Shown here piece by piece: positions 17,968-25,919 of a DNA stretch of 64,000 nt (the first letter of the stretch is position 1; every line of letters begins with the position of its first letter). This DNA is from Mesorhizobium sp. GTDB taxonomy: Bacteria > Pseudomonadota > Alphaproteobacteria > Rhizobiales > Rhizobiaceae. Location: assembly GCA_004017275.1 (NCBI GenBank), contig SAKE01000013.1, positions 62,001-126,000 of the forward strand, given 5' to 3'. A model generated the notes under the pieces. The model saw only the letters and a program-made list of their open reading frames with translations, was not told the origin of the DNA and did no database searches. The position numbers were made by a program, and so were the translations under genes.

Positions 17968-18231
17968 TCAGTAACCGGCCGGGCACCGTGCAACGTAAAC
18001 TCGGCCATACCGATCGCGGTATCTGCACTGGCCGGCTTCGCTGGCGTGCCCGATGACGGCCCCGGCGATCGCTCCGACCGCACCGCCAACAACCGCCCCT
18101 TCCACAGGGTCGTTGGCCACTGCGGCGCCTACAGCTGCGCCACCCAAACCGCCGACGGCAGCGCCCTGTTCGGTGCGGGAGCATGCCGCGAGCGGAATGA
18201 GCAGGATCAAAATGAGCAGCGTCTTCTTCAT
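17968..18231 (-). CDS. Small glycine-zipper lipoprotein
   Basis: An 87-residue protein with a lipoprotein signal peptide and lipobox (MKKTLLILILLIPLAAC, cleavage before Cys). A glycine-zipper segment follows (GAAVGGLGGAAVGAAV, GAVVGGAVGAIAGAVIG), a membrane-inserting repeat found in OmpA-associated and 17-kDa-antigen-like lipoproteins. The C-terminus is short and basic with two Cys (CRYRDRYGRVYVARCPAGY). GGGAGAGAA precedes the ATG. It lies 55 bp upstream of the LolA-like gene in the same orientation, so co-transcription is possible. Confidence 0.8.
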   Translation of the reverse strand: MKKTLLILILLIPLAACSRTEQGAAVGGLGGAAVGAAVANDPVEGAVVGGAVGAIAGAVIGHASEAGQCRYRDRYGRVYVARCPAGY

Positions 18232-18349
18232 TGGTTCTCTCCCGGGCGTATTATTAGCCAAGGCTTAAATGCACCAAGGAGCTTTTCGATCCATCGACCC
18301 ATCGTGTGTCATTCAAGCGCCTGGCCGTGCGGAGCCGCGTGCCTTTGGC

Positions 18350-18871
18350 TCAAGCGCCCGCAATCGCCAAAAGCCAGGCCAGGATATCGAGCAACAGAAA
18401 GAGCAGCGCAATCTGCAGCGCCACCCGCAGCCGTTGGATGATTCGCCAGTTGCCGGCCATATCCGCCTTGATGCGAAGGGCAAGCGCGCGGCGCATGGCC
18501 GACATCGTCGACGGCTTGTCGCCGTCGACATATTGATCAAGCAGCTCTTCGGGATCGAAGCGGAATGTATATTGGTGGTAGGGCCAAAGCATGAAGACGA
18601 TCAGCCCGCCGATGCCGAACAGCAGGGCAACCGCAATCCAGTCCCAAAGCCCAAGCCCGTTGGAAAGGGCCGCACCGCCAAGCAGCGAATTTGCGAATGC
18701 GGTGGCAAAGACAAGGCTGCCGGCGCGGGTGCTCATGTTCTCCACGAGGATCTGCTGTTGCGTCAGACCTCTCACCGCTTCCTGATAAATGAACGCAAGA
18801 TGCGGATCGTCGTCGGCGACACCGCTTGTGACAATTCTGCTGTTTTCTCTTCCACTCGGGTGTTCGGCCAT
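18350..18871 (-). CDS. Predicted three-helix membrane protein, function unknown
   Basis: A 173-residue protein I do not recognise as a named family. The N-terminal 50 residues are soluble and helical (FIYQEAVRGLTQQQILVENM). Two transmembrane helices follow close together (~51-70 and ~75-96), then a cytoplasmic-type segment with acidic and basic helices (~100-148), and a final membrane helix (~150-171). The layout recalls SLATT and Pycsar-TM effector proteins, but no nucleotide cyclase or other defence partner is adjacent, so that link is weak. AGAGAGG lies 9 nt before the ATG. Confidence 0.65.
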   Translation of the reverse strand: MAEHPSGRENSRIVTSGVADDDPHLAFIYQEAVRGLTQQQILVENMSTRAGSLVFATAFANSLLGGAALSNGLGLWDWIAVALLFGIGGLIVFMLWPYHQYTFRFDPEELLDQYVDGDKPSTMSAMRRALALRIKADMAGNWRIIQRLRVALQIALLFLLLDILAWLLAIAGA

Positions 18872-19044
18872 AGGGGTGCCTCTCTGGTGTGGATAGGGAT
18901 GCGCGAGTTTGGTCCAGATCCCTCGGTGCGCACTCCTGCAAGGGGGAACGGCTGAAACAGGGAACAGGATCCGCAGTGAACCGAACGGGCCAGGCTGATT
19001 TCCCTGCCTGGCCAGTAAGGTTGGGAACTTGACCCCGCCGGAGA

Positions 19045-20247
19045 CTAAGCCGCCTGCAGTTCCCTGCGCGGCAGCGGCGGGAAGGCGATGGCAATGCCGA
19101 CCGCGCCGAGCCCGATAAGGGCCGAGCCGATGAACAGCCAGGAATAGTTGGCATAGGCATCGAAGACCATGCCGCCGGCAAGCGGCCCCAGCGCCATGCC
19201 GAGGCTGGACAGCATGGTGGCGGCGCCGAACACGGTGCCGAGGATGCGCTGGCCGAAATATTCGCGCGCCAGCACAGCATAGAGCGGCATGACGCCGCCA
19301 TAGGTGGCGCCGAAGATGACGGCCAGCATGTAGAACTGCTCGAGCCGGCTGATCGAGAGATAGGCGGCAATGACGATCGCCTGGATCGCCAGGCCGGCGA
19401 TCAGCACTGGCTTGACGCCCAGCCGGTCGGCCAGCACGCCGTAGAAAAGCCGGCCGCCGAGGCCCGCCAGGCCTTCGACGCTGTAGATCGAGACCGCGGC
19501 CATGGGGGCGACGCCGCACAGCATGGCATAGCTGACCATATGGAAGATCGGCCCGGAATGCGCCGCGCAGCAGGCAAAGAAGGTCAGCCCGAGCACGATG
19601 AACTGCGGCGAGCGCAGCGCCTGGCCGACCGTCAGGCCGGCGCCTTCGGCAACCGGCGCGGAGCCGGTATCGGCCACGACTGGCTTCGGCGGCTGGCGGA
19701 CCAGCAACACGGCCGGCAACAGCAGCACCCAGGCGGTGATGCCGATGTCGAACATGGCGGTGCGCCAGTCATAGGCCGAGATCAGCCAGCGGGCAAAGGG
19801 CGAGATCGTCATCGGCGCCACGCCCATGCCAGCCGAGACCAGCGAGACGGCAAGGCTGCGGTTGGTGTCGAACCAGCCTGTGGTCAGCGCGATCATCGGC
19901 GCGAAGAAGGCGCTTGCCGCGAGGCCGACCAGCACGCCATAGGTAATCTGGAAGCTCAGCAGCGAACCGGCGCGGCTGGCCAACACCAACGCCAGCCCGA
20001 GCAGCACCGCGCCGATCGTGACGACGATGCGGGCGCCAAAGCGATCCGACAGTGCGCCCCAGGCGAAGCCGCCGAGGCCCATCACCAGGAAGTTGAGCGT
20101 CATGGCGCTCGAAATGCCGGCGCGCGACCAGTTGGTGTCGATCGCCATCGGCTCAAGGAAGATCGCCAGCGAAAACATCGTCCCGATGGCGACACAGGAC
20201 ATCAGCGCGCCAGCGGCGACGATGACCCAACGATAGGAAAGGCTCAT
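19045..20247 (-). CDS. MFS transporter, monocarboxylate/oxalate-formate-like
   Basis: A 400-residue 12-helix permease. The start MSLSYRWVIVAAGALMSCVAIGTMFSLAIFLEPM is characteristic of the MCT/OFA-type branch of the MFS (RW...G....F..GTMFSL...F..P), and motif A appears as GALSDRFGARIVV. These proteins commonly move monocarboxylates or related anions; the substrate here is unknown. An Lrp/AsnC gene lies upstream in the same orientation, separated by ~190 bp that include a palindromic repeat. Confidence 0.85.
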   Translation of the reverse strand: MSLSYRWVIVAAGALMSCVAIGTMFSLAIFLEPMAIDTNWSRAGISSAMTLNFLVMGLGGFAWGALSDRFGARIVVTIGAVLLGLALVLASRAGSLLSFQITYGVLVGLAASAFFAPMIALTTGWFDTNRSLAVSLVSAGMGVAPMTISPFARWLISAYDWRTAMFDIGITAWVLLLPAVLLVRQPPKPVVADTGSAPVAEGAGLTVGQALRSPQFIVLGLTFFACCAAHSGPIFHMVSYAMLCGVAPMAAVSIYSVEGLAGLGGRLFYGVLADRLGVKPVLIAGLAIQAIVIAAYLSISRLEQFYMLAVIFGATYGGVMPLYAVLAREYFGQRILGTVFGAATMLSSLGMALGPLAGGMVFDAYANYSWLFIGSALIGLGAVGIAIAFPPLPRRELQAA

Positions 20248-20392
20248 TCAAATCTCCCATGCCAGAGGGCAGCGCTCAGCGCTGCTTACATCCGAAGGAC
20301 GCTGGCACCGAGACCGATCCTACAATCCGGTTGCATTTTTTATCCAGTCTGAAAATGGCGCTGTTTTCAGTGGGGTGGTCTTCTTTTGGGAG

Positions 20393-20438
20393 GCATGTCG
20401 TTATCCCAAAACCGCTTCGCAGTTTTGGGCGACAGCGT
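20393..20438. repeat. Palindromic intergenic repeat, family A, copy 3
   Basis: GCATGTCGTTATCCCAAAAC at the left and GTTTTGGGCGACAGCGTC at the right form the arms. It ends exactly at the 3' end of the Lrp/AsnC gene, where it could form a hairpin in the mRNA tail. Confidence 0.8.
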
Positions 20439-20911
20439 CAGATCGGCAATTCCGACGTGTATTTGATCGTCTGGCTGGGAACGTCGGTCTTGACGTTCTG
20501 CACGCCCTTGATGCGGCTCAGATGCTCCGACTGGAAGCGGCGGTAGTCGTCGATGCCAGCCGCCACCACGCGCACCATGGCATCGCAATCGCCGAGCATC
20601 AGGTAGCACTCCATCACCTGCGGCAGCTTGGCCACTTCGGTGGCGAAATGCTCGATCGTGTCCTCGTCCTGCGTTTTCAGCCAGATGCGGGTGAAGAAGG
20701 TCAGGCCCTTGCCGATGCTGGCCGGGTTGAGCACGGCGACATAGCGGTCGATGATGCCGGCTTCCTCCAGCAACTTCACGCGCCGCAGGCAAGGCGATGG
20801 CGAAAGGCCGACCTCATTGGCCAGATCATTGTTGGCCATGCGGCCGTCGCGCTGCAGCGCCCGCAGGATACGCTTGTCGATCTCATCCAGCTTCATGGCT
20901 GCAAATTCCAT
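20438..20911 (-). CDS. Lrp/AsnC-family transcriptional regulator
   Basis: A 157-residue regulator with an N-terminal HTH (DEIDKRILRALQRDGRMANN, then EVGLSPSPCLRRVKLLEEAG, the family signature) and a C-terminal RAM/AsnC effector domain (residues ~70-145, LPQVMECYLMLGDCDAMV). The divergently oriented neighbour is azlCD, branched-chain amino acid export; Lrp-type control of azlCD is known from B. subtilis (AzlB). An alternative start at the second Met (20896) would remove five residues. Confidence 0.92.
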   Translation of the reverse strand: MEFAAMKLDEIDKRILRALQRDGRMANNDLANEVGLSPSPCLRRVKLLEEAGIIDRYVAVLNPASIGKGLTFFTRIWLKTQDEDTIEHFATEVAKLPQVMECYLMLGDCDAMVRVVAAGIDDYRRFQSEHLSRIKGVQNVKTDVPSQTIKYTSELPI

Positions 20912-21068
20912 CTATTTGGCGATCTGTGACACTCAATGCCAAAAATTGGTGGAATACAACAATCTTCGCAACCAAATTGTGGCCCGGTGCCGGTATGTTT
21001 GCCGCCGACATCACGAGAGTCCAGACGCAACCGGAAGCGGCGGCCGCGAGGCCAGCCGATGGAGACGC

Positions 21069-21803
21069 ATGAGTATTTCACAGGCAGTCGAGACAGCGGG
21101 CGATGGTTCGAAGTCCGAATTCCGGCGTGGCGTGGCGTCCTGCGCGCCGGTGCTGTTCGGCACCATCCCCTATGCGCTGGTGCTCGGCGCCCAAGCCACG
21201 CAGAAAGGCTTGAGCACGGTCGAACTATCCATGATGACAGGGCTGAACTTTGCCGGCGGCTCGGAATTCGCCGCCATCCAGTTGTGGACGTCGCCGCCGC
21301 ACGTCGTGCTCATCGTCTCTATCACCTTCCTGGTCAACAGCCGTCATCTGCTGATGGGGGCGGCGCTGGCGCCGTTCCTGCGCGATCTGCCGCGGCGCAA
21401 AGCGTTTCCGGCGCTGTTCTTCATGTGCGACGAAAGCTGGGCGCTCGGCCTTGCCGATGCCAGGCAGCGCGCCGCGGCAGGCATCACGCCAGCCTTCAGT
21501 CCGCGCTACTATATGGGCGCGGCGCTTGCAATGTATGTGACATGGGTGGCCTTCACCACGCTGGGTGCCGTGCTCGGGCCGATGCTGGGCCATGTCGAGA
21601 CCTATGGCTTCGACATGGCGTTTCCGGCCGTCTTCCTGGTGCTGATGCGCGGCATGTGGACGGGCATGGCCGCAGCGCGGCCCTGGTTGGTCAGCCTCGT
21701 CGTCGCCGCATTGGCCTATCTCTTCATTCCCGGGGCCTGGTATGTCGCCGCCGGTGCGGTGTCGGGTCTGGTCGCGGCCTGGCTGATGGCAGGTGATGCA
21801 TGA
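21069..21803 (+). CDS. azlC: AzlC-family branched-chain amino acid permease subunit
   Basis: A 244-residue membrane protein of the AzlC family, the large subunit of a two-component exporter for leucine, valine and similar amino acids. Diagnostic segments are FRRGVASCAPVLFGTIPYAL, the GGSEFAA motif, FLVNSRHLLMGAAL and a DESW motif (FMCDESWALGL). GGAG precedes ATG 21069. The stop overlaps the start of azlD by 4 bp (ATGA), so the pair is translationally coupled. The divergent Lrp-type gene is the likely regulator. Confidence 0.93.
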   Translation: MSISQAVETAGDGSKSEFRRGVASCAPVLFGTIPYALVLGAQATQKGLSTVELSMMTGLNFAGGSEFAAIQLWTSPPHVVLIVSITFLVNSRHLLMGAALAPFLRDLPRRKAFPALFFMCDESWALGLADARQRAAAGITPAFSPRYYMGAALAMYVTWVAFTTLGAVLGPMLGHVETYGFDMAFPAVFLVLMRGMWTGMAAARPWLVSLVVAALAYLFIPGAWYVAAGAVSGLVAAWLMAGDA

Positions 21804-22099
21804 TCGATCCAGCGACCCTTCTCACCATCGTGCTGATGGCGGGCGTCACCTACCTGACGCGAATCGGCGGCTATGCCGTGCTGCGCAACCGCACGCTCGG
21901 CGCCCGCGCTACAGCCGTGATGGAGGCAGCGCCCGGATGCGTGCTGATCTCGGTCATCGCGCCGACCTTCGTGTCGAGAAACCCGGCCGACCTGCTGGCG
22001 CTGGCGATCACTCTGGTTGCCGCCACGCGGCTTTCCATGCTGCCGACTGTGCTGATCGGAGTCAGCGCCGCTGGTCTGCTGAGGTACCTCATCGGCTAG
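21800..22099 (+). CDS. azlD: AzlD-family small permease subunit
   Basis: A 99-residue membrane protein with about four helices. TYLTRIGGYAVL near the N-terminus is typical of AzlD, the partner that AzlC needs for amino acid export. The ATG overlaps the azlC stop by 4 bp. A bidirectional terminator follows within 10 bp. Confidence 0.92.
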   Translation: MIDPATLLTIVLMAGVTYLTRIGGYAVLRNRTLGARATAVMEAAPGCVLISVIAPTFVSRNPADLLALAITLVAATRLSMLPTVLIGVSAAGLLRYLIG

Positions 22100-22105
22100 A
22101 ACGAA

Positions 22106-22131
22106 AAAGGCAGGCGCGCACGCCTGCCTTT
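22106..22131. terminator. Bidirectional terminator between azlD and the azoreductase gene
   Basis: AAAGGCAGGCG (22106-22116) and CGCCTGCCTTT (22121-22131) form a perfect 11-bp stem with a CGCA loop. A/T-rich ends on both sides serve the two convergent genes. Confidence 0.85.
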
Positions 22132-22154
22132 CGATACGGACGAATTTCGACGCT

Positions 22155-22790
22155 TTACGCGGCAGCCGCAACACCCTGGCTGGCAGCCACCACGGCATCG
22201 ACCTTGGCGGTCGCCTTGGCGAGCGCCGATGTCACCGCGTCAGGACCCATGCCGACGCCTTCGATGCGGATGACCTCGACATCGGTCATGCCGAGGAAAC
22301 CGAGCACGCCGCGCAGGTAGGGAATGGCGTGATCGAACTGCACGGCCGCACCTTCCGAATAGATGCCGCCGGAAGCCAGCACGATATAGACCTTCTTGCC
22401 GGTGACGAGGCCCTTGGGGCCGTTCTCGCCATAGGCAAAGCTCTTGCCGGAACGAGAGATGTGGTCGACCCACGACTTCAACGTCGAAGAGATGCTGAAG
22501 TTGATGAAGCCGGTGGCGAGGATCACGGTGTCGGCAGCGAACAGCTCGTCGAGCACGACATCGGAGACGCCGACCACTTCGGCCTGGCGCTCGGTGCGGG
22601 CTTCGGCCGGCGTGTAGATGCCGCTGGCATAGTCGGCATCGATGTGCGGCAACGGATTGGCGACGAGGTCGCGCACGACAAGCGTGTTTGACGGATCGGC
22701 GGCGACGAGCTTTTCGGCGAATTCGGTTGCGATGCGGGTCGAATGCGAGGCAGCGCCGCGCGGGCTCGAAGTGACAAGAAGAATGGACAT
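22155..22790 (-). CDS. azoR: FMN-dependent NADH:quinone/azo reductase (AzoR)
   Basis: A 211-residue flavodoxin-fold oxidoreductase. The N-terminus MSILLVTSSPRGAASHSTRI is the FMN-phosphate-binding loop (SPRG..S.S) of AzoR, followed by ATGFINFSISSTLKSWVDHI (quinone/azo-reductase motif with P/F-N-F) and later GKKVYIVLASGGIYSEG. AzoR reduces quinones and azo compounds and protects against thiol-reactive electrophiles. It is divergent from a LysR-type regulator, with a palindrome between them, so induction by an electrophile or quinone is likely. Confidence 0.93.
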   Translation of the reverse strand: MSILLVTSSPRGAASHSTRIATEFAEKLVAADPSNTLVVRDLVANPLPHIDADYASGIYTPAEARTERQAEVVGVSDVVLDELFAADTVILATGFINFSISSTLKSWVDHISRSGKSFAYGENGPKGLVTGKKVYIVLASGGIYSEGAAVQFDHAIPYLRGVLGFLGMTDVEVIRIEGVGMGPDAVTSALAKATAKVDAVVAASQGVAAAA

Positions 22791-22838
22791 TTTGGGCTCT
22801 CCAGCGGTTGGAATGATTTGTCCCGCCAGATATGGGGC

Positions 22839-22855
22839 TATCGATCCATTCGATA
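22839..22855. promoter_or_regulatory. LysR-type operator between azoR and its regulator
   Basis: TATCGA (22839-22844) and TCGATA (22850-22855) are perfect arms with a 5-nt spacer. The inner ATC-N9-GAT pattern (22840-22854) matches the general LysR recognition motif. Confidence 0.6.
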
Positions 22856-22895
22856 AACTGGTATATTTTCTATATGATCCATCCAAAAAATAGAT

Positions 22896-23852
22896 ATGGC
22901 GATGCAGCCCAATCCGACGCTCGACCAACTTCAGATCTTTGTGACAGTCGCTGATACCGGCAGCTTCTCGGCCGCCGGCCGCAAGCTCAACCGGGCGCAG
23001 TCCGTCATCAGCTATGGCATCGCCAACCTCGAGGCGCAGCTTGGGCTGAAACTGTTCGAGCGCGAGGGCACGCGCGAGCCGCAACTGACCGAGATCGGCC
23101 GGGCGATGCTGGAGGATGCGCGGCGCATGATCGGCGTGCTGCAGCGCATCCGCTCGCGCGTCGACGGCCATCATCAGGGCCTCGAGGCCGAAGTCGCGCT
23201 GTCGGTCGACGCAGCACTGCCGTCGCCGGTGCTGGTGCGGGTGCTGAAGGCATTCGAGGCGCAGTTTCCGACCGTGATGCTGCGGCTGCATATCGGCACG
23301 CTCGGCCTGATCCCCGACCATGTCGTCAGTGGGCAGGCCGACCTTGGCATTGGTGGCCTGCTGGGCGAGGTCGACGTGAATCTCGTGCGCATCGGCTTCA
23401 TGTCGATCGTGCTGGCCGCAGCACCCAGCCACCCGTTGGCCTTGCTGCCGAAGCCGGTGGCGATCGAGGACGCGCGCGAACACACCCAGCTTGTCGTCAC
23501 CGACCAGTCGGAGCGCACCAAGGGGCGCGACTTCGGCGTCTATGCCTACCGTACCTGGCGGCTGACGGATGTGCGCACCAAGCATATGCTGATGCGCGAG
23601 GGGCTGGGCTGGGGCGGGCTGCCGCGCTGGCTGATCGCTGACGATCTGGCGAGTGGCCGGCTGGTCGAAATTGACCTCGAATCCTTCAGGGAAGTGAGTT
23701 CGCCGCTGTTTGCCATGCACCGCAACGATCGCAGCCCGAAGCCAGCGGCGGCCTGGCTGATCGACCAGTTCAAGCGCCAGCTCGGCTGCTTCAACGAGTT
23801 CGAGCCGGGCGAGGTGCCGGATGAGGAAACAGCCCATCGATCAGCGCCATGA
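22896..23852 (+). CDS. LysR-family transcriptional regulator (probable azoR regulator)
   Basis: A 318-residue LysR protein with HTH residues ~10-70 (LDQLQIFVTVADTGSFSAAG, RKLNRAQSVISYGIANLEAQ) and an effector-binding domain to ~300. It is divergent from azoR across 105 bp containing an ATC-N9-GAT palindrome. It has no Cys pair like OxyR. The last 62 bp of the gene overlap the end of the convergent TetR gene. The start could be ATG 22896 or ATG 22902, two codons on. Confidence 0.92.
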   Translation: MAMQPNPTLDQLQIFVTVADTGSFSAAGRKLNRAQSVISYGIANLEAQLGLKLFEREGTREPQLTEIGRAMLEDARRMIGVLQRIRSRVDGHHQGLEAEVALSVDAALPSPVLVRVLKAFEAQFPTVMLRLHIGTLGLIPDHVVSGQADLGIGGLLGEVDVNLVRIGFMSIVLAAAPSHPLALLPKPVAIEDAREHTQLVVTDQSERTKGRDFGVYAYRTWRLTDVRTKHMLMREGLGWGGLPRWLIADDLASGRLVEIDLESFREVSSPLFAMHRNDRSPKPAAAWLIDQFKRQLGCFNEFEPGEVPDEETAHRSAP

Positions 23853-24411
23853 GCACGGCGCGATAATCTTGCGCTGAGGCGCCGGCCTCGATGGCCAGGG
23901 CGGCGCGGTCGAAGGCGGATGCGAGCAGTGCGGTCAGCGCCTCCGCCGGCAATCTCGTCATCGTCTGCGCCCGCATTGCGGCTACCAATCCCTCGCGCAG
24001 CGAACGGTTGCCGTGGCGGTTGTCGATCGCGTCCATGGCGGCACGGCCGAGCACCGCCGGGCCATCGAGCAGCAACAGCCGCGTGCGGCCGGGCGCGCGC
24101 ATGGCAGTGAGATAGGCATCCGAGCCGGCAATGAGCGCGTCGCGGGCATCGAGCGAGGGCAGCGAGGCGCGCTCGATCTCTTCGGCCACCGCCGTCGCCT
24201 CCTGCTCGACCACGGCGGCAAACAGCGCCTGCTTGTCGGCGAAGTGATAGTAGAGCGCGCCGCGCGTGACGCCGGCGGCGGCAACGATCTCCGGCGTGCC
24301 GGTCTCGGTATAGGATTTTTCGGTGAACAGCTTTCGCGCCGCTGCAATCAGGTCGGCGCGCGTCGCCTCGGTGCGGTCGCGGTTGGAACGGCGCGCGGCT
24401 TCCTGTTGCAT
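23791..24411 (-). CDS. TetR-family repressor (probable regulator of the VOC gene)
   Basis: A 206-residue TetR protein. The HTH is at residues ~18-65 (LIAAARKLFTEKSYTETGTP, VAAAGVTRGALYYHFADKQAL); the C-terminal ligand domain is all-helical. It is divergent from a VOC-family gene with two matching palindromes in between. Its own ATG (24411) lies within the first palindrome, so binding would directly block its own transcription. The 3' end overlaps the convergent LysR gene by 62 bp. Confidence 0.92.
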   Translation of the reverse strand: MQQEAARRSNRDRTEATRADLIAAARKLFTEKSYTETGTPEIVAAAGVTRGALYYHFADKQALFAAVVEQEATAVAEEIERASLPSLDARDALIAGSDAYLTAMRAPGRTRLLLLDGPAVLGRAAMDAIDNRHGNRSLREGLVAAMRAQTMTRLPAEALTALLASAFDRAALAIEAGASAQDYRAVLMALIDGLFPHPAPRPARTR

Positions 24412-24427
24412 ACATGCAGCCTGTATG
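24409..24427. promoter_or_regulatory. TetR operator, site 1
   Basis: CATACATGCAGCCTGTATG, a 19-bp palindrome with one mismatched pair, overlaps the TetR start codon. Confidence 0.65.
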
Positions 24428-24436
24428 TTAATTCAA

Positions 24437-24455
24437 TCTACATGCAGACTGTATG
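24437..24455. promoter_or_regulatory. TetR operator, site 2
   Basis: TCTACATGCAGACTGTATG repeats site 1 almost exactly, offset by 28 bp. Each core is followed by GTTAATT. It sits 22 bp upstream of the VOC start codon. Confidence 0.65.
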
Positions 24456-24477
24456 TTAATTGACGGGAGAAGGAAAG

Positions 24478-24903
24478 ATGAAGACCACGAGCTATTACCC
24501 GGTACTGATGACCGGCGACGTCGCTGGCACGACGGCGTTCTATGTGAAGCATTTCCGCTTCCAGCCGCTGTTCGAAAGCGACTGGTACGTGCATCTGCAA
24601 TCGGTGGAGGACAGAAGAGTCAATCTCGGCATCGTCCAGGGCGACCATGAGACAATCCCGGAAGAGGGGCGGGGCCGCACTTCGGGCCTGCTGATCAATT
24701 TCGAGGTTCGCGACCCGGACGCTGTCTATGAGCGGGTCGTCGCTGCCGGCCTGCCGATCCTGCGCTCTCTGCGCGACGAGCCCTTCGGCCAGCGCCATTT
24801 CATCACCAGGGACCCCAATGGCGTGCTGATCGACGTGATCAAACCGATCCGGCCGAGCGAGGAATTTCTGGCCCAATATTCGGAATGGGCGGCGGGAGCC
24901 TGA
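24478..24903 (+). CDS. VOC-family (glyoxalase/bleomycin-resistance-like) protein
   Basis: A 141-residue vicinal oxygen chelate protein with paired beta-alpha-beta-beta-beta modules (YYPVLMTGDVAGTTAFYVKH in the first, FITRDPNGVLIDVIKPI at the end of the second). The final D-P-N-G segment is the usual VOC signature. The family covers glyoxalases, dioxygenases and drug-binding proteins; the reaction here is unknown. GAGAAGGAA precedes the ATG. The divergent TetR repressor and twin operators suggest inducible expression by a small molecule. Confidence 0.87.
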   Translation: MKTTSYYPVLMTGDVAGTTAFYVKHFRFQPLFESDWYVHLQSVEDRRVNLGIVQGDHETIPEEGRGRTSGLLINFEVRDPDAVYERVVAAGLPILRSLRDEPFGQRHFITRDPNGVLIDVIKPIRPSEEFLAQYSEWAAGA

Positions 24904-25011
24904 GCGGCGATCCGTGGCAGGAACTGTCGGCAGAGGCCGGGTCGGAGCCACGGCCGCTTGGCCGGCCCCATTGTCTCACTCTATGGTGGCCCGACAAACG
25001 CGAGCCTGCCC

Positions 25012-25917
25012 ATGCGCAAGATGTGTCTTATCCGCGCTCCGTCCAACCTCGGCCTTCGGCCGCTGCGGCCTGGCCATGTGCCGGGGACGTGGCGGGCGCC
25101 GCAGGCGCTGAGCGAGGCCGGCCTGATCGAGGTGCTTGCGCCGGCCAAGGTGGTCGATCTCGAGCGGCGGGCCTACAGCACCGAACCGCGGCCGGGCACC
25201 CGGCTGCGTAACGGTCCTGCGATCCGTCGCTTCAATCTCGAGCTTGCCGAGATCGTCGCCGGCGCACTCGGGCGCGGCGAGTTCCCGCTGGTCATCGGCG
25301 GCGATTGCTCGATCTTGCTAGGCGCGCTGGCGGCGGCGCGGCGCTCTGGCCCGCTGGCGCTGGTGCATGTCGACGGCCATAGCGATTTCCGTCACCCCGG
25401 CAACTATGATGTCGCCGCCGCGCTCGGCTCGGCCGCCGGCATGGACCTCGCGCTCGCCACCGGACGTGGCGAGCCGTTGCTGGCCGACTGGCCAGGCATT
25501 GCCGGGCCGCTGGTGGCGGACGAACAGGTGATCCAGATCGGCGAACGTGAGAGCCGCGACGCCGACTTCGCCTGGCCCGATATCAACTCCACAGCGATGA
25601 CGCTGATCGACGTCTTTGCCGCGCGTGAGCTTGGCGCGGCGAAGGTGCTGGACAAGACCCGCGCGGCGCTGGCGCGGTCCCCCTACTGGCTGCACCTCGA
25701 CATCGACGTGCTCGACCAGACGGTGATGCCGGCGGTGGATTCGCCGGGTAGTCCCGGCATCGACCCCGATGATCTCTTCGCTATCCTGTCAGCGCTGGTG
25801 GCCGGTCCTGCCTGCATCGGCATGGACATGACGATCTTCGATCCCGACCTCGATCCGACTGGTGACTTGGCGGCGCTGCTGGTGTCGCTGCTTGGGCGGG
25901 TGTTTGCGCAACAATAG
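25012..25917 (+). CDS. Arginase/agmatinase-family ureohydrolase-like protein
   Basis: A ~301-residue ureohydrolase-fold protein. The Mn-binding motifs are recognisable: GGDCSILLG (family GGDHS), LVHVDGHSDF (family DAHxD) and LHLDIDVLDQ (DxDxxD), plus GIDPDDLF. In the first motif Cys replaces the usual metal-ligand His, and in the second the pattern is DGHSD rather than DAHxD, so activity on arginine is doubtful. Substrates in this superfamily include arginine, agmatine, guanidinobutyrate and formiminoglutamate. The start is uncertain (25012 or 25021). It ends only 2 bp from the convergent protease gene. Confidence 0.82.
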   Translation: MRKMCLIRAPSNLGLRPLRPGHVPGTWRAPQALSEAGLIEVLAPAKVVDLERRAYSTEPRPGTRLRNGPAIRRFNLELAEIVAGALGRGEFPLVIGGDCSILLGALAAARRSGPLALVHVDGHSDFRHPGNYDVAAALGSAAGMDLALATGRGEPLLADWPGIAGPLVADEQVIQIGERESRDADFAWPDINSTAMTLIDVFAARELGAAKVLDKTRAALARSPYWLHLDIDVLDQTVMPAVDSPGSPGIDPDDLFAILSALVAGPACIGMDMTIFDPDLDPTGDLAALLVSLLGRVFAQQ

Positions 25918-25919
25918 GC

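Noticed and set aside
22155..23837. Single 560-codon frame joining azoreductase to the antisense of the LysR gene
   Set aside because: Only the part after MSILLVTSSPRG is azoreductase; the rest is antisense to a clear LysR gene, and a normal start exists at 22790.
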